From Eutypa lata (Eukaryota > Ascomycota > Sordariomycetes > Xylariales > Diatrypaceae), in assembly GCA_022661535.1 (NCBI GenBank), contig JAKULF010000007.1, forward strand, positions 3,534,001-3,598,000: a DNA stretch of 64,000 nt, written 5' to 3'. The notes under the pieces were generated by a model that saw only the letters and a program-made list of their open reading frames with translations, made no database searches and was not told the origin of the DNA. This document shows positions 11,118-21,741 of this stretch, one piece after another (within the stretch, counting starts at the first letter, position 1; each line of letters opens with the position of its first letter). The position numbers were made by a program, and so were the translations under genes.

Positions 11118-13119
11118 CGGGCGTTGCAATGTAGCTTTTCAAGGACGCGGTGTAAAACGACGGAAACCGTCAGCACATCAAGCTTACTTATAAACCGTGA
11201 TCAAAACCAGACCCACTGGCCCATAGGTGACTATAGCCACTAGTAGCGTTCTCGAGAAAGCAATTTGTGTAGGATTACAGATCTCAGTTACCTTTTCTTT
11301 ACTGATACTACTCGGGTTATTTCAATACCAATGCCATGATTATCTCAGGTATTTAAAGAAGCATCCGCCGACTCCGTAGATATAAACAAAAATACTAAGC
11401 ATGCGGCACAGCAAGCCAAGACAACAAGCGAATGCCAGAAAAGGAGATAGCTCGAAATTTACCTTTGTTATCCAGTCTAACCTAATATAAGGAGACTATA
11501 TCATAACAAATTTTGAAGGAATCTGAGTACAGGGCGTAAAAGTAATGAACTTTATTCACTTTTCTCAATATAATATTGATTTTTAGTTTTACTGATATCT
11601 GCAATATGACCTAGTTATAGAGCTGCGCGCGTCTAGAGCAGTCCGTTGGCTAACATACTAAGATGGAACAGGGCTGAATGCAGACGATGAAATTGCTAGA
11701 TGAAAAAGTGACTGCATACTCGGCTTTGGAAAGGGGGCAAAAATTGGCCTTGGACTTAGGTACTCTTAAAGGCTTAAACGCCTCCCTCACTCATCCTTGC
11801 CAACAACTCGATCCAGACTTGATATACACGTAGGGACTGCTGCACTCCTACGAGTCCAAGGCCCAAGGCGGAACCCTCACCGAGAAGGAAAAGGAAAACC
11901 ACCTGAACTCACTACCCACTAGTCATATGCATAAGTTGTGTGGCGACAAGGCTACTTGGACGACCTCTTCCACAGAAAGAGCCGGGCGGGAAATGAATAG
12001 GGGAAGACGCACTCGTCGACTCTTACTGTTTAATGCTGTCCGGCAGTGTCATGGTAGTTACCAGTAAGAACAAAGGAGGTGTCCAGAGGCGACAGATAGT
12101 GCTTTATAGCTAAGCATGTGGCAATAGTACCATTTTGCACATGTTAGAATCAATATCTCCTAGAGGTGTTTTGCCCGCATCCCACCTCAGATATATCCCC
12201 AATGCGCATGAATGAGCAGATGCCCTTGAGAACCGTTTTGTCGCCCCTTTCGACTCAAAGGCTAGACAAGTGCACATAAAGTAAAGGTAAGTCAGGGCGG
12301 TTAATCAAGCCATAAGCACACGTGCAGTAGAGCATAGTCGATTCGTCCAATCAAACAGTTCAGGTATAGACGCCTGAAACACAGTTGCATAATCGACCTG
12401 AGGCTGTGGGCCGAAATGTATGGCCGGCTTAAACTTCTTATCTAACTTAGCTGTCATTTAGCTGAACGGGCTTCAAGATCACAATCTTGAAAGCTACGAT
12501 GTCCAGCATCAATTACATATTAAAATGAGATTGCACTTTACAATACGCCGGAATCGAAGCCGGTATTAGTAAGGCAGAAAGAAGACTTTTTTTACTTTCA
12601 CTATTGCTTATGTTACTTTACTCAGAACTAGGAAGAGGGTGCTTGTTATAGATGAGAGATTTTATGCTTAACAGCCCTTCTCGATACTAGATTGCAACTT
12701 TTACTGACGCGATAAATTTCCAACGGCTTCGTATGACGCCTAATCAAGATTATGGTTAGACTTCACAGGTATACTTAAGGTGGCTTGAATTAAGGAGTGT
12801 GAAGAAATGCAGAAACAAGCGCCCCAAGGCCGTCTGTCTCGATGGGGGCCGAAATACCAGCTCTTCAGCCATGCCGAATAAGATATTTCACCACCCTTCA
12901 GGATTTAGGACTTGCACAAGTCTTCGTGTTTCACGGCATAAGATGCCTCTAAAAACTGCAGTTATAATCGGTGTGGTTAGAATTTTGGCACACTCCGAGG
13001 GCCGAGGGATGGGGGTGGTTGACAGCCTCATGAAGAAGAAATTAAAGGGGGAGTATCAAAACAGAATTACCTATAAATAACTTCGTTAAGCTGAACAGAC
13101 ATTATCTAGAAAAAAGCTG

Positions 13120-13127
13120 TATATAAA
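13120..13127 (+). promoter_or_regulatory. Probable TATA box of the secreted-protein gene
   Basis: TATATAAA lies 180 bases upstream of the ATG at 13307, followed by a pyrimidine/ACA-rich leader. Spacing allows transcription to start around 13150-13160 with a 5' UTR of about 150 bases. Confidence 0.55.
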
Positions 13128-13306
13128 GGGGGCCTAGGTACCCAGTTTTCAGTTCCTCTGATATCCTCATCATCTACACAAGAACCTCATGCACCAGGAA
13201 CTTCGTCCAGAGCTGCATAACTCTCCATAGAAATCAGTATAGCTACGTTTTGAACACAACACCTAACCGCATCCCCACCTTCGAGAAAGACAAAAAGACC
13301 ACGAAC

Positions 13307-13948
13307 ATGCAAATGATCATTGCCCTCGCCGCCGCCGTTGCCATGGCTGGCCTCTCCCTTTCCGCTCCCAATCTAGTCGTTACTATTCCCCCGGACGACA
13401 ATACTACTCTTACCACCATTACAATCTTTCCCGAGCCGACGAACAGCATCAGTTCTCTCACTAGAGACACCGGCAGCCTTACTATTCCCACAAACAAACC
13501 CAAACCTACTACCGCTACAACAGGCTCTCCTATCTTTACCAATGCCACTTCCCATGCCCCGCAACCAACTGCAACCAGCTACAACCCAGGCTCCTGCGGT
13601 CTGCATGTAACGCAGTATCAAAAGAACGTGGGCGGGGTCGGAGACCAGTACCAGTTCGACGTGCGAGTCTTCGACGACAACGGTATCCTCATCGGCGCGA
13701 CCAACGGCCTGCCCATTGCCGACTTCTCCAGTGCGGATATCGACAGCAATCTCCCCTTCACGATCCTCATCTCGGCGGGAGCCGTCGACGGCGACCCCGT
13801 CCAGTTCGCCTACGCCAGCCACGAGTGGTCCACTTCCAGAGGGTGCAGCACCGGCGGTTACGGGGGCGGGAACCGCCAGATAGACTGCGGCTTCGATTGT
13901 CCTTTGTCTGTTCTAGCTGTTACGTCTATGGACTGCATAGAAGCTTAA
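13307..13948 (+). CDS. Small secreted protein (effector-like candidate)
   Basis: An uninterrupted 213-residue ORF. The N-terminus is a clear signal peptide (MQMIIALAAAVAMAGLSLSA). Residues about 20-95 are a Thr/Ser/Pro-rich stretch likely to be O-glycosylated. The C-terminal domain (about 100-213) carries Cys residues at SCGLHV, RGCSTGGYGGG, DCGFDC and MDCIEA, plus the segment QYQFDVRVFDDNGILIG, which looks like a beta-sandwich strand pair. The ATG at 13307 is chosen because upstream in-frame codons open only with TTG and would bury the signal peptide. The family is unrecognised: it could be a secreted effector, a cell-surface glycoprotein or an unknown extracellular domain. A TATA box precedes it. 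Confidence 0.85.
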   Translation: MQMIIALAAAVAMAGLSLSAPNLVVTIPPDDNTTLTTITIFPEPTNSISSLTRDTGSLTIPTNKPKPTTATTGSPIFTNATSHAPQPTATSYNPGSCGLHVTQYQKNVGGVGDQYQFDVRVFDDNGILIGATNGLPIADFSSADIDSNLPFTILISAGAVDGDPVQFAYASHEWSTSRGCSTGGYGGGNRQIDCGFDCPLSVLAVTSMDCIEA

Positions 13949-15048
13949 AGAGGAAGGGGGGTTAGTTGTGGTTTGTGACTGCTTCTTGATACGTCTCACG
14001 CACTGGTAGCTGTTTGGGTCTATGAGACGTCTATGTATTACTACTTTTTTCTTTTCTTTTCTTTTCTTTTGATTTTAAGTAACTATAAATTTGCAGTATC
14101 TTCATTTGTACATCATACATTGTGCGTAGCATATAGGACCTGTTGACTACAAATCAAGGTGCAAATAGCCCCCTATGGATTATGAACCTTGCTATCATGA
14201 TGCAGGTATAATATAATAAGCAGATTAGCTAAATCGTGGGAGTCACGATGCAAAATAGTTGGGGGTCACCGCCTAAATAACAATCCTCTAATGGAAATGA
14301 AATGAAATGAAAATGAGAGTAGGTGGTAAGGCAAGGAATGCTCTTTTATCACATTGTCTCTTCGCCCCCCTACTCCAGCAGCCAGTCAATCAATAACTAC
14401 ATATGTCTGATATTAGTATAAGAATTCGCTCATCAAAAATAAGGAGAAAAAAAAGTAATATACATTTAACAGACGTCTTCACTCATGCTGCCTTTCAAGT
14501 ACCTAGGTAATCGAAAGCCCCGTGAAGGTCGTTGTTCGTATTATTTATTAGGGCAGAGCAGTTGTTATTGGTACTTAATCGTAATTTATTCAAGCTTTGG
14601 GAAGAACATATGGCTAGTTCATACTTACAAAGTTTAGTGAATACACGTATATATAGTAGAAACAGTATAAGGGGGGCGCATACAGTAGTTCTTTATGCAC
14701 AATAATATAACAATGGCAGGGTTTAAATAAGAGGCTATTATCAAGTCTAACTCGAATGAGAACATGCTAGGTCTCCCCCTAAGCTATTCGCTACTAAATG
14801 TGTAGTTGCGTGCAAGATAAAAGCTTTAAACGGTTGCTGGCTAATAGGTGAAGAAAGAAAAGACACATACACAAAGGTAGAATGTAACGAAGGCAGAGAT
14901 CCTCCGCATTGCATTGGGTACACCTCCAAAAATAAAATATACCGTTACCGCATGATGACGCAGGACCGGTAAAACCTGGAATGGTATCTTCGCAAAATCC
15001 GACTTCCCTTACCCCTCCACCCCAGCCACCGTCTCGTAATAGACATAC
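13949..15048. other. Convergent AT-rich 3' region
   Basis: 1.1 kb between the secreted-protein stop and the transcription-factor stop. It holds a (CTTTT)n run at 14045-14070 and a short GAAAT repeat near 14295-14312. No gene is supported; the 60-codon ORF at 14747-14929 has no features. Confidence 0.6.
14045..14070. repeat. (CTTTT)n short tandem repeat
   Basis: Five near-perfect TTTTC units lie about 100 bases after the secreted-protein stop, probably in its 3' UTR. Confidence 0.85.
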
Positions 15049-17599
15049 CTAATCCCCTGTTTCCATCTGTTCTTGGTCAAGGAAATCCTGGAATATCGCC
15101 AGACTATCAAACTGCTTGGCCATGTTCTCAGCCATGGCCTCTACCGGATCCTTGAGCGATAGTGTCAAGTCGACTGGGAAGGTCGCACGGATCTCATCTA
15201 CCATGCTCTGCTGGACATTGTCTAGTCCCTGCTCCGTAAGGGTTTCTTTGATTTTTCGGGCCTCGGTCGCGGTCATGTTCGTATCTCGCAAGGTCATTGA
15301 AAGTAAGCCCTGCGCAATAATTTCAGATATACGATACGGGCGACTCAGGCTCTCGTACCCGTAGATACATAAGAGGAAATAAATGCGCCATTCGGGATCC
15401 GACGTGTCCTGGAGCACGGCGTTGGCGAGATAGATGAGTCCACTGTGCCACAGGATGGAGTAAGTCGATGCCTTATAATTCGTGCGGTACTCAACGATTA
15501 GACTCTTGAGCTGATTAACCGAAGCAGCAAAAGCGGCATCTGGGGAGCTATCCCAGGCAGTAAAGGTCGCCATACGAGATCTTCGGTCCAACGAGTGCTT
15601 CGTGAAGCGTCGGAAAATGTCAAGTATTATGCAGTGAAGCCAAATGCTGTCTATTAATCAGCACCACATCTTAGGCATAGGGGGCCGGGTAGCAACCTGA
15701 GTAGCTTGGATTGTGCCTCTGCACATTCTGCTTGTCACTTTCACTTACTGAAATACGGCCACATGATGGGGGCTTTCGTCAGTTAGAACCAGAGCGCGTG
15801 AAAGAGCTTCAGCCCAAGCAATCAGCTCGCGAAACTTATATTCAGCCTGAACCAACTCGAACCTCTCGGGAGGGCCATCTTCATCTGGATAATATATCCA
15901 TCTAGCCCCTCGGGTGATCCGCCAGAAATGACATAGTGCCGGAAAGGTACTTCCAAGAAGATCATCGTGGGGCAAATAACCTTCGTCAGGTGGTTGTCCT
16001 ACTATCTCGAAGGCTTCATCTCCCGGAATCGGCACAGTCGGAATGCATTCAGGGCATTCCGACCCGGGTTGTCGGTAAAACATCGAAACAAGCCTAGTTT
16101 GCTTATCAGTTCCGTCCTCACATGTAAGAAATGGTTAACTTACACATTCCAATTGAAAACCCCCCACGCCGCGTGGCACCTCGCAATCATGTCGTCCTGC
16201 GACATTTTTCCCAACATGTTTTTGTTTTGTGGATGTCCATCTTCGAAAAGCCCAAGTCTTATGCCCATAGTTAGAGAGTCATTTGCGTAGGAGTGAACTA
16301 CATGGTCTTTCCCATGTCCTATCAGGGATAAACTCAGTATCACAGCGCCGGCCATGGCTAAGTACGAATCCCAAGCTTTCTCATACACCCACAAGTCCTC
16401 CGCGCTACGGCAAAATGTCTCGGCTTTCTCAATCGCAGTCTTGTCGAAAGCACTATACATTTGCTAGGGCCCGTGTTAGCTGAAACCAGAGCGCGTTCGA
16501 CTCATGTGTGCTGTCACTTACGCATCCTAAATACATCAAAGCATTGAAAAGGAACTTGGAACAATATCTTTCCCGCTTCCCTACCAAGTCTGCAATGAAA
16601 AGATTAGGACTGAAAAGGCCTAGGAGTGGATGGTCTGTTTTGATGTATAAGGAAATGACTCGAGCAGCAAAGTCATTTGTGACATCCACATCAGTCCAAA
16701 AGGAAACATCGAGTTTGTCGAGACGTTCGTCACAATAGCCAGCTTCTTGTTTAGCGTTGAATTGGAACGGTCCAATTGTTGAGTTGCCATCCGTCAGGGG
16801 CGACTCGTTTGCGTCGTGTTTCGAAAACCCCGCTGTAGCATTTTCCGCAGTCTCGGGGATACCGCTAGAAAGACAAGAAAGGTGAGTTTCGTAGCCGGAT
16901 TGAGGAACACGGGTGGAGAGGTAGACCTACTCTTGATCCTCTGGCCCCGGGTTACGTGCGGAGCGGAGGAGGCTGCTCCTGGCCAACACGGACGGAATTA
17001 TGGGGAGCAGAGGTGGATAGGCCGCTGGGTTCTTCGTCATCAGCTCGGATTCTAAGGAATCACGCGCGGTAGGAGGTGTTTCATGATCTGGATTGATTCC
17101 GGAGTTAGACGTATGCTCTTCTGTATCTCCTCTGATAATAGACAAGGCGGTGGCAGGGTCATCATTCCTTCTCAAAACCCATAAAAGGTTAGCGGCGCGA
17201 TCGTCGGGCAAAGTCCTCAGAAGCCTCAAAACTTCGACTACTACCTCAGGCGTAGGCACCAATTTATCAACATATACACAGGACGGTAGCCCTCTCCTCC
17301 TACAGTTAATGCACAAAGGCCGCTGACCATCGCACTATGATACTGTTAGCTAGTAGCCTGGTGACATGATCAGAGTGGAGTGTGGGTAAGGGGAAGAGGA
17401 AGAAAGGGATGGATATAAACATTATTCTACTTGCCTTAGTCTTTCGACGACGACATTCATTGCAGGCAATTTGCTTCCCACCACCATGTTTGTTCTGCTG
17501 TTGGTCCTTCGGCGGATCCCGTTGGGCGGAAGGGGAATTTCCCCCTTCTCGCTGAAGAGGCGTTGCCGGCAGGATAGGGGGGTACCTCCGCAGTTGCAT
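15049..17599 (-). CDS. Zn(II)2Cys6 transcription factor with fungal-specific TF domain
   Basis: Six exons (17599-17435, 17334-16931, 16864-16522, 16463-16144, 16093-15749, 15646-15049) join without a stop to 724 residues. The N-terminal binuclear zinc cluster has six Cys at 46, 49, 56, 63, 66 and 74 (C-x2-C-x6-C-x6-C-x2-C-x7-C) with the basic loop RRRKTK. A short linker region follows (about 75-110). The middle-homology domain (about 260-560) shows typical landmarks: YLGCQMYSAFD, CHAAWGVFNWNVLVSMFYRQP and FHIWLHCIILDIF. The first intron has a GC donor (AAG|GCAAGT) and splits the zinc cluster between Lys55 and Cys56. This should be a sequence-specific nuclear regulator. Its targets are unknown, and neither flanking gene indicates a pathway. 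Confidence 0.93.
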
Positions 17600-19622
17600 G
17601 ATTCCGGATTAGGTAGATTGGGTGACGTATTGAACTAACACCCCCTGATCTCTTGCGGTATTGGAAACCGTTTAGGACGAATCGCACCATGCAAGTAATG
17701 AAGATTCGGTCTTTGCCAGATCGACAGGGACGTTGATCATTGGGGCAATGCGTCGGAGTGCCCTCCTGCCAATCAGATTCCAGAGAGACTTCCCGAAACT
17801 GAAAGTACATAGGCTAAGTACGTACAGAATTGTACAGAAACGCACGTGTAGCCCACTCGCAGGTCCCTGCAGTGCTAGTTTACAGTAATGTTGTGTGATG
17901 TAATAGGTAGGGAGTGATGTACATACGTACACCTGACCGGCAGGCATGTGAATATAAATAAATTTGATAAATATACAGTATTGTACACGTATGTGGATGA
18001 ATTTAAACTTTTGGCAACCTTACTGTACACACAGATACGTATATATATAAGATAGCAATCCCCCCAGTCCTTTAAACGGTACAAGGCTTCCCTTTTACAA
18101 CGATTGATTTATCAGATAGTTTATGAAGGTGATACAGTTCTTTCGGGTTAGCTACATACTTACCTTAGGTGAGTGCTTTCACATAGCTACAATAAGGACA
18201 AGTCCCTTTTGGAGAAATCAGCGGTTGCTACGCGGCTACGAACCAGCGTACATACAACAGCTTAATGTTAACCCAAAGGCAAGAAGAAGTTCACATTTAT
18301 ATGGAGATAAACGGGTACGTGGAACGTTGAATGACTACATACAATCTGGACCCCACAAGTTCCACAATCTGCCACGCGGATCCGGCAGATCCGCGGGGTT
18401 CTTTAAAAATGGGCTGATACCTACCTAGGTACCTAGGCTGGTGGCGTCCCGAGCCTATCTGAACTGTTAATTTCTGCCACTCAGCAAATTGACGTACCTT
18501 GCGGGCGGTATTAAATTCGCCAGTTTTCCTGTCACCCACTTGCCACTCGCCACTTCATAACTTCAGACAAATCTTACCGAGTGTACATAAGACATGGACA
18601 ATGGGATAGTGGGATAACGTAACCACTGACACCAGACGTCAGTTGATGCATCGTACCAAAATATGATGCTTAGCACCTTGTAGGTGTCTACATCATAACG
18701 CATACAAGGCTGTTTATATACATCGTGACTCACCGGATAGTCATGTAATAAATGTTAAGTTTGTGTTTGATAACGATATACAGATTTCTACCATGTTCAT
18801 ATCATCAGGACGAATATTCAAAGTACTGAATAACTGTTCATCTATCAAATGGTACGATAACTACGAATAGCCAATATTACTACCTATGCCTATCATTACC
18901 CATAGGTAGGCTGGTAGAGTCTAGGTCTTTCTTTTCTCCTCCCTGAGTGAGTTGTGGTTGGTTCATCCTGAGCCATTCGAGCAAACAAATTTTCAGCACG
19001 GAACTCGATCGGACCAATGATCGTTAATATACCATTTGAGCACTTATAGAGCCCAACTTTACCGATTCAAGGCGTTATACATCCACCCGAGTATCTTCCG
19101 AGAAAGCCACTTAGACTTTGGGGAGGCAGTTCTTCAAATAAACATACAAATAGGGACACGATGCTTGATATCCGAAGCTTTTACTGCGTGTGTGAAGTTG
19201 CTTCATCCCACTGATGTTCGATGACAGCAGTGCTCCAATCAATGTTACCCACGCAGCTGCCACGTAGTTGCGGCGGCCCTGGTGGGCGTTGAAGGCCTAA
19301 CTTTCCCATACCTACATGCCAAACCGACTATCATTTGTATCGCGACTTCATATTCATGTTCGTCTTACATCTACCTGAAGATCAACACCACACGCCAAAT
19401 ATGTTAACCCTAACTATGTTTCTACAGTATCATAAATATATATTCTGTTTATTGATGTTCCTGCCATGTCTATCTTATACTACTAAGTGATATATCCGTT
19501 ACACCATAGGCTTCTAGAAAGTACCTTATGTTTGACAAGACGGTTTCAGGCAACCCCTTATCGACTCTATCTTGAAATTCTAATCCCCTTATATAAGGCT
19601 TCCGAGTGCAAGTATAGCCAGC
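17600..19622. other. Divergent AT-rich intergenic region
   Basis: 2.0 kb between the transcription factor and the HET gene, which are transcribed away from each other. It carries the hairpin at 18375-18395, several CCTAGGTA-type motifs (about 18420-18435), and a TATATAAG box at 19590-19597 directly before the HET ATG. No gene is supported. Confidence 0.6.
19590..19597 (+). promoter_or_regulatory. TATATAAG box just upstream of the HET gene start
   Basis: A TATA-like octamer ends only 25 bases before the assigned ATG at 19623. If used with normal spacing, transcription would begin about at the start codon, giving a leaderless or very short 5' UTR. It may be fortuitous. Confidence 0.35.
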
Positions 19623-21741
19623 ATGGATGACGATAAATACTTTAAAGAGGACAAATGGGAGAGTGACGACGACTATGAGTTAACTAAAGCAGAGGTTGTG
19701 CTTCAACCCGTGGGGACCCCTGGCGGTTCGATCGAAAGCGAAGAGGACGACTTCGTAATTTCTGATGACAAGAGGGTAAGTTGATATATACCCCCTATAA
19801 ATGAGGCTCCTATCGTAACTCATCGCCGTCTCGTTCCTGTAGGGGAGAGCAAAGTCACGACCGAAAAGACCGAAAGAAGATGATGTCAAAAGACAAATTT
19901 TGCAGAGTGGCGATGCCCACTGGATTCATACCGTAGACAACGAATTTGCGCAGACGTTTCTCGACCGACTTATAGGTTTTGACGAACTCCCCAAATCCAC
20001 TTATTCCTCAGCGCTCTGCAAACGTTGCCACACCGTCAACCTCGGAAAGTCGGTTACTATGCAAAGTCTACGCAGAAAGCTCAGCCCCTGCATCATCTGC
20101 CGGTTATCACCTCGCCTCTCTCAGGCCGTAAGCGATAGAAATATATTTCTGAGCGCCCCATCACTGAGGATATGTGCCTCCCCCAAGACCAAAAGCGCTC
20201 ACCCTGACATCCAGGTCGGGTTTCCGGTCCTACTGGCACCGGACAGCCCCGTCCGATTCGATCTGTTCCGCGAATGGCTCAGAGTCTGCGACCAAAGCCA
20301 CACTGCATGCAATCATCGTGGAAGTACAACCGATCTACCGACCAGAGTTATTGACGTTGGAGATGGTGCAGGCGACATCGTACGTCTGTCAGCTTTCAGC
20401 CCAGAAGATAGGGAAAATTATCGAACTGATTACATTGCGCTGTCCTACTGCTGGGGCAACCTCCCCGAAGAAGATACCCGGGCGTTTTGCACATCCCTCG
20501 AGAACATCGGGGAGAGATTCGAGCAAGGGTTCGACCTGGAGAAACTGCCGCAGACGTTCCGCGACGCTATCACCCTAACTCGCAAGCTCGGGAAACGCTA
20601 CCTCTGGGTCGACTGCTTGTGCATCACCCAGCACAGCGACAGCGACTCGGAGGACTGGAAGAGGGAGGTCAGGAAGATGGAAGCCGTGTTCCGGAACGCC
20701 TACTGCACTATCGCCGCGACATCCGCGAAAGATCCCGCCGAGGGCTTCCTCGGGCGCCCACCCGCCCAGACTCCGGATCTGCAGTTCATCAGGGTGAACT
20801 CCGCGGTGCATGGACGGATCTACGTGAGTGCGACTGCCGATACCTTTCGCGAGGACGTCGGGAACGGCGTCTTGAGCCAGCGGGCCTGGGCCTTGCAGGA
20901 GAGGGCGTTGAGCAGGCGGACCATCCACTTTACTGCGAACCAGGCCTATTTCGAATGTGGCGATGGCGTCCGCTGCGAGACCCTATCCCACATGCGGAAT
21001 TCCAAGGCGCTCTTCATGGGTGATCCGTATTTCCCCGAGTCCCTCAACCTGCGGACCGGTCAAGAAAAAATCAGACTTTTCCAGACCATGTTTGAAACCT
21101 ACTCTCAGCTAGGCATAACCAGGTTGACGGACAGGGCCCTTGCGATTTCCGGGCTCGAGCAGCGCCTAGCTACCACATTTAGGACAAAGTGCGGCTATGG
21201 TGTCTTCGAGAAGTATCTCCACAGGAGCTTGCTCTGGCAGCGACCCGAGCCCGCGAAGTTGAAGAGGATTTCATATTCAGGCGATATGGAAGTGCCCTCA
21301 TGGTCCTGGATGGCGTATGATGGGAAAATCAAATATCTCAACATCGACTCGGATTTCGTGGAGTGGAGTGAAGACGTCCGGTTGGTCGGTAACACGCTGC
21401 AGGCCCAGGTCAGACGTTTCAAGAACTGCACAATGGGACGGGATGATGACGGGAATTATCTCTTGATGGATAAGAAAGGAAGGATAACCACGGGGTGGCT
21501 TCGATATGATGGGAAACGACGTCATACACGGAAACATAAATGTGTTGTGATTGGGAGGCAAGACATGGCCCGCGGTCCGCCAAGTCGTTCTGCATCTAAT
21601 ATGAAATTAGAGTATTATGTCTTGGTAGTCACGGCCATACAGTCTGAAGAACGTCAAGCATACAGGAGAGTAGGGGTTGGCTGTGTGCCATCAGATTATA
21701 TCTTGTTCCGTGAGGGTGGAATTGAAGAGACTATCGTTTGA
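19623..21741 (+). CDS. HET-domain (heterokaryon incompatibility) protein
   Basis: Two exons, 19623-19775 and 19843-21741 (phase 0), encode 683 residues. The HET domain (about 248-400) is clear: YIALSYCWG, LPQTFRDAITLTRKLG, RYLWVDCLCITQ, then DW...KMEAVFRNAYCTIAAT and the later LSQRAWALQERALSRR. HET domains act in non-self recognition and trigger regulated cell death; the domain is TIR-like in fold. The N-terminus is unusual: exon 1 is strongly acidic (MDDDKYFKEDKWESDDDYE), and the exon junction creates the basic stretch KRGRAKSRPKRPK, which resembles an AT-hook or NLS. A CKRC (110-113) and CIIC (134-137) pair could bind zinc. The gene lies between AT-rich spacers and is intact. Whether it acts in incompatibility is not shown by sequence. 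Confidence 0.93.

Larger units (their letters stand above)
11003..13306. other. Long AT-rich intergenic region
   Basis: 2.3 kb with no supported gene, between two divergent genes. It contains a (CTA)10 microsatellite near the left end and a TATA box near the right end. A 93-codon ORF at 12799-13080 lacks any recognisable feature. Confidence 0.6.

Noticed and set aside
18375..18395. 8-bp perfect stem, 5-nt loop hairpin (CGCGGATC...GATCCGCG)
   Set aside because: Isolated in a spacer, with no T-tract, neighbouring gene end or second copy identified; too short to call an element.
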